Shown: positions 62,665 to 64,000 of the stretch, piece after piece
Layout: each line of letters begins with the position of its first letter
Position numbering within the stretch: position 1 is the stretch's first letter
Assembly (NCBI GenBank): GCA_030698225.1
Contig: JAUYNR010000107.1
Span: 1 to 64,000 of the forward strand
Origin: Oxalobacteraceae bacterium
GTDB lineage: Bacteria; Pseudomonadota; Gammaproteobacteria; Burkholderiales; Burkholderiaceae_D
Direction: 5' to 3'
DNA length: 64,000 nt
The notes under the pieces: generated by a model
What the model saw: the letters and a program-made list of their open reading frames with translations, nothing else
The model's database searches: none
What the model was told of the DNA's origin: nothing
Made by a program: the position numbers and the translations under genes

Positions 62665-64000
62665 TTAGATTTCCTCGTATAACGGCAAGGTCAGGAATTC
62701 GGCGAAGTCTTCCGAGGTCGACATTTCTTCGAAAATCTGCGCGGCGCGGTCGTAGGTCGGGCCGCTGCCGGCAACTTCCTTGACCTTGACCAGTTCTTCC
62801 GGAATCATCGCGCGCACCATGTCGGCGCTGACCTTGCGGCCGTCTTCCAGCACGCCCTTGCTGGAGCGTATCCACTGCCAGACTTGCGAGCGGCTGATTT
62901 CTGCGGTGGCCGCGTCTTCCATCAGGTTGTGGATCGGCACGCAACCGTTGCCTGCCAGCCATGCGCCGAGGTAGTGGATGCCGACGTTGATGTTGTAGCG
63001 CAGGCCGGCTTCGGTGATCGGCGCTTCCGGCTGGAAGTTCAGCAGGTCGGCCGCAGTCACATTGACGTCGGGACGCTGTTTTTCGATCTGGTTCTTCTTG
63101 TCGCCCAGCACTTTCGTGAACTCGCCCATCGCCAGCTCGACTAAGCCCGGATGTGCGACCCAGCCGCCGTCGTAACCGTCGGTGGCGTCGCGTGCCTTGT
63201 CCACGCGCACGCCGCCCATCGCGATGTCGTTCTTGGCCGGATCGTTCTTGATCGGGATCAGCGCCGCCATGCCGCCGATCGCCGGTGCGTTGCGCTTGTG
63301 GCAGGTTTTCAGCAACAGCAGCGCGTAGGAACGCATGAACGGTGCGGTCATCGTTACCTTGGCACGGTCGGCCAGGCAGAAATCCTTGTTGTTCTTGAAC
63401 TTCTTGATGCAGGAAAAGATGTAGTCCCAGCGGCCGGCGTTCAGGCCGCTTGAGTGTTCGCGCAGTTCATACAGGATTTCGTCCATCTCGAATGCGGCCA
63501 GGATGGTTTCGATCAGCACGGTGGCCTTGATCGTGCCTTGCGGCAGGCCGAGTTCGTTTTGCGTCATCACGAAGATGTCGTTCCACAGCCGCGCTTCCAG
63601 ATGGCTTTCCAGCTTCGGCAGGTAGAAGTAGGGGCCGGCGCCGCGCGCCAGTTGCTCCTTGGCGTTGTGGAACATGAACAGCGCGAAGTCGAAAACGCCG
63701 CCGGGAATGCGCTTGCCGTCGACCAGCACGTGCTTCTCGTCCAGATGCCAGCCGCGCGGGCGCACCACCAGCGTGGCGACGGTGTCGTTGAGCTTGTAGC
63801 TCTTGCCGCCCTGTTCCAGCGTGATGGTCTTGCGGACCGCTTCTTTCATGTTGATCTGGCCGGTGATCTGGTTTTCCCAGTTCGGGGTGTTCGAATCCTC
63901 GAAGTCGGTCATGTAGCTGTCGGCACCGGAATTCAGTGCGTTGATGACCATCTTGCGCTCGACCGGGCCGGTGATTTCGACCCGGCGGCATTCCAGCGCG
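62665..64000 (-). CDS. aceB: Malate synthase A (5' end beyond window)
   Basis: Partial: the reading frame stays open to the right edge ([17 protein letters not shown] before [19 protein letters not shown]). Makes malate from glyoxylate and acetyl-CoA in the glyoxylate shunt. Signs: [49 protein letters not shown] and [20 protein letters not shown] with the catalytic Asp. About 445 of roughly 530 residues are inside the window. Confidence 0.93.
   Translation of the reverse strand, partial: ALECRRVEITGPVERKMVINALNSGADSYMTDFEDSNTPNWENQITGQINMKEAVRKTITLEQGGKSYKLNDTVATLVVRPRGWHLDEKHVLVDGKRIPGGVFDFALFMFHNAKEQLARGAGPYFYLPKLESHLEARLWNDIFVMTQNELGLPQGTIKATVLIETILAAFEMDEILYELREHSSGLNAGRWDYIFSCIKKFKNNKDFCLADRAKVTMTAPFMRSYALLLLKTCHKRNAPAIGGMAALIPIKNDPAKNDIAMGGVRVDKARDATDGYDGGWVAHPGLVELAMGEFTKVLGDKKNQIEKQRPDVNVTAADLLNFQPEAPITEAGLRYNINVGIHYLGAWLAGNGCVPIHNLMEDAATAEISRSQVWQWIRSSKGVLEDGRKVSADMVRAMIPEELVKVKEVAGSGPTYDRAAQIFEEMSTSEDFAEFLTLPLYEEI

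Overview
The window looks like a chromosomal stretch of a betaproteobacterium of the order Burkholderiales, most likely Oxalobacteraceae-like. This is inferred from gene content: a methanolan-type eps exopolysaccharide locus (EpsL/B/D/E/F/G families), a BCAM0308-family protein, a MerR-controlled CadA pump, ChrA, and a malate synthase A at the right edge. Coding density is high, G+C is fairly high in most genes, and AT-rich repeats sit in many of the gaps.

Layout. 0.2-4.0 kb: a moaA with no usable start codon in the expected place, a haloacid-dehalogenase-type gene cut near its end by a short palindrome, two AhpD-like genes and an AraC regulator. 4.1-6.2 kb: an overlapping minus-strand chain of HD-GYP phosphodiesterase, NrtS-like membrane protein, ECF sigma factor and a small Cys-rich probable anti-sigma protein. 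6.2-8.5 kb: decayed genes (a pyridine-nucleotide oxidoreductase and a methylthioadenosine phosphorylase, both with internal deletions). 8.5-12.7 kb: APH-like kinase, PRPP synthase paralogue, flavodoxin-fold oxidoreductase and an AT-rich methyltransferase gene. 12.9-16.2 kb: an AmmeMemoRadiSam system (amrB, amrA, amrS) with a dienelactone-hydrolase-like gene.

16.3-41.9 kb is one large exopolysaccharide locus, all on the minus strand. It covers sugar-nucleotide supply (nucleotidyltransferase, galE, ugd), the initiating phosphoglycosyltransferase epsB, at least five further glycosyltransferases plus a WecG-type one, three acyltransferases, a Wzx flippase, a Wzy/ligase-type polymerase, Wzz-like epsF with kinase epsG, export protein epsE, PPIase epsD, the outer-membrane protein epsL, and a small protein with a PEP-CTERM-like tail. 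No exosortase gene is visible in the window. The same TGT-N10-ACA dyad lies ahead of epsL and ahead of the wecG-galE-nucleotidyltransferase group.

42.7-46.4 kb holds modABC (molybdate uptake) and a KfrA-like coiled-coil protein. 46.59-49.40 kb is a Tn3-family-derived cassette: near-matching terminal inverted repeats, a 5-bp direct repeat (TTATT) on both sides, scraps of tnpA and tnpR, and a complete TrkA/TrkH-type potassium uptake pair as cargo. It sits exactly at the stop codon of cadR. cadR-cadA, a tyrosine recombinase, a CPA2 antiporter, a second-type Lon protease, ChrA, an MFS transporter, a DUF1415 protein, a PIN/NYN-like protein and partial malate synthase follow.

At least four families of dispersed intergenic repeats occur. 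The most notable is a roughly 70-90 bp AT-rich element with seven copies here, sometimes joined to a CACGAAA-triplet module to make a composite of about 190 bp.
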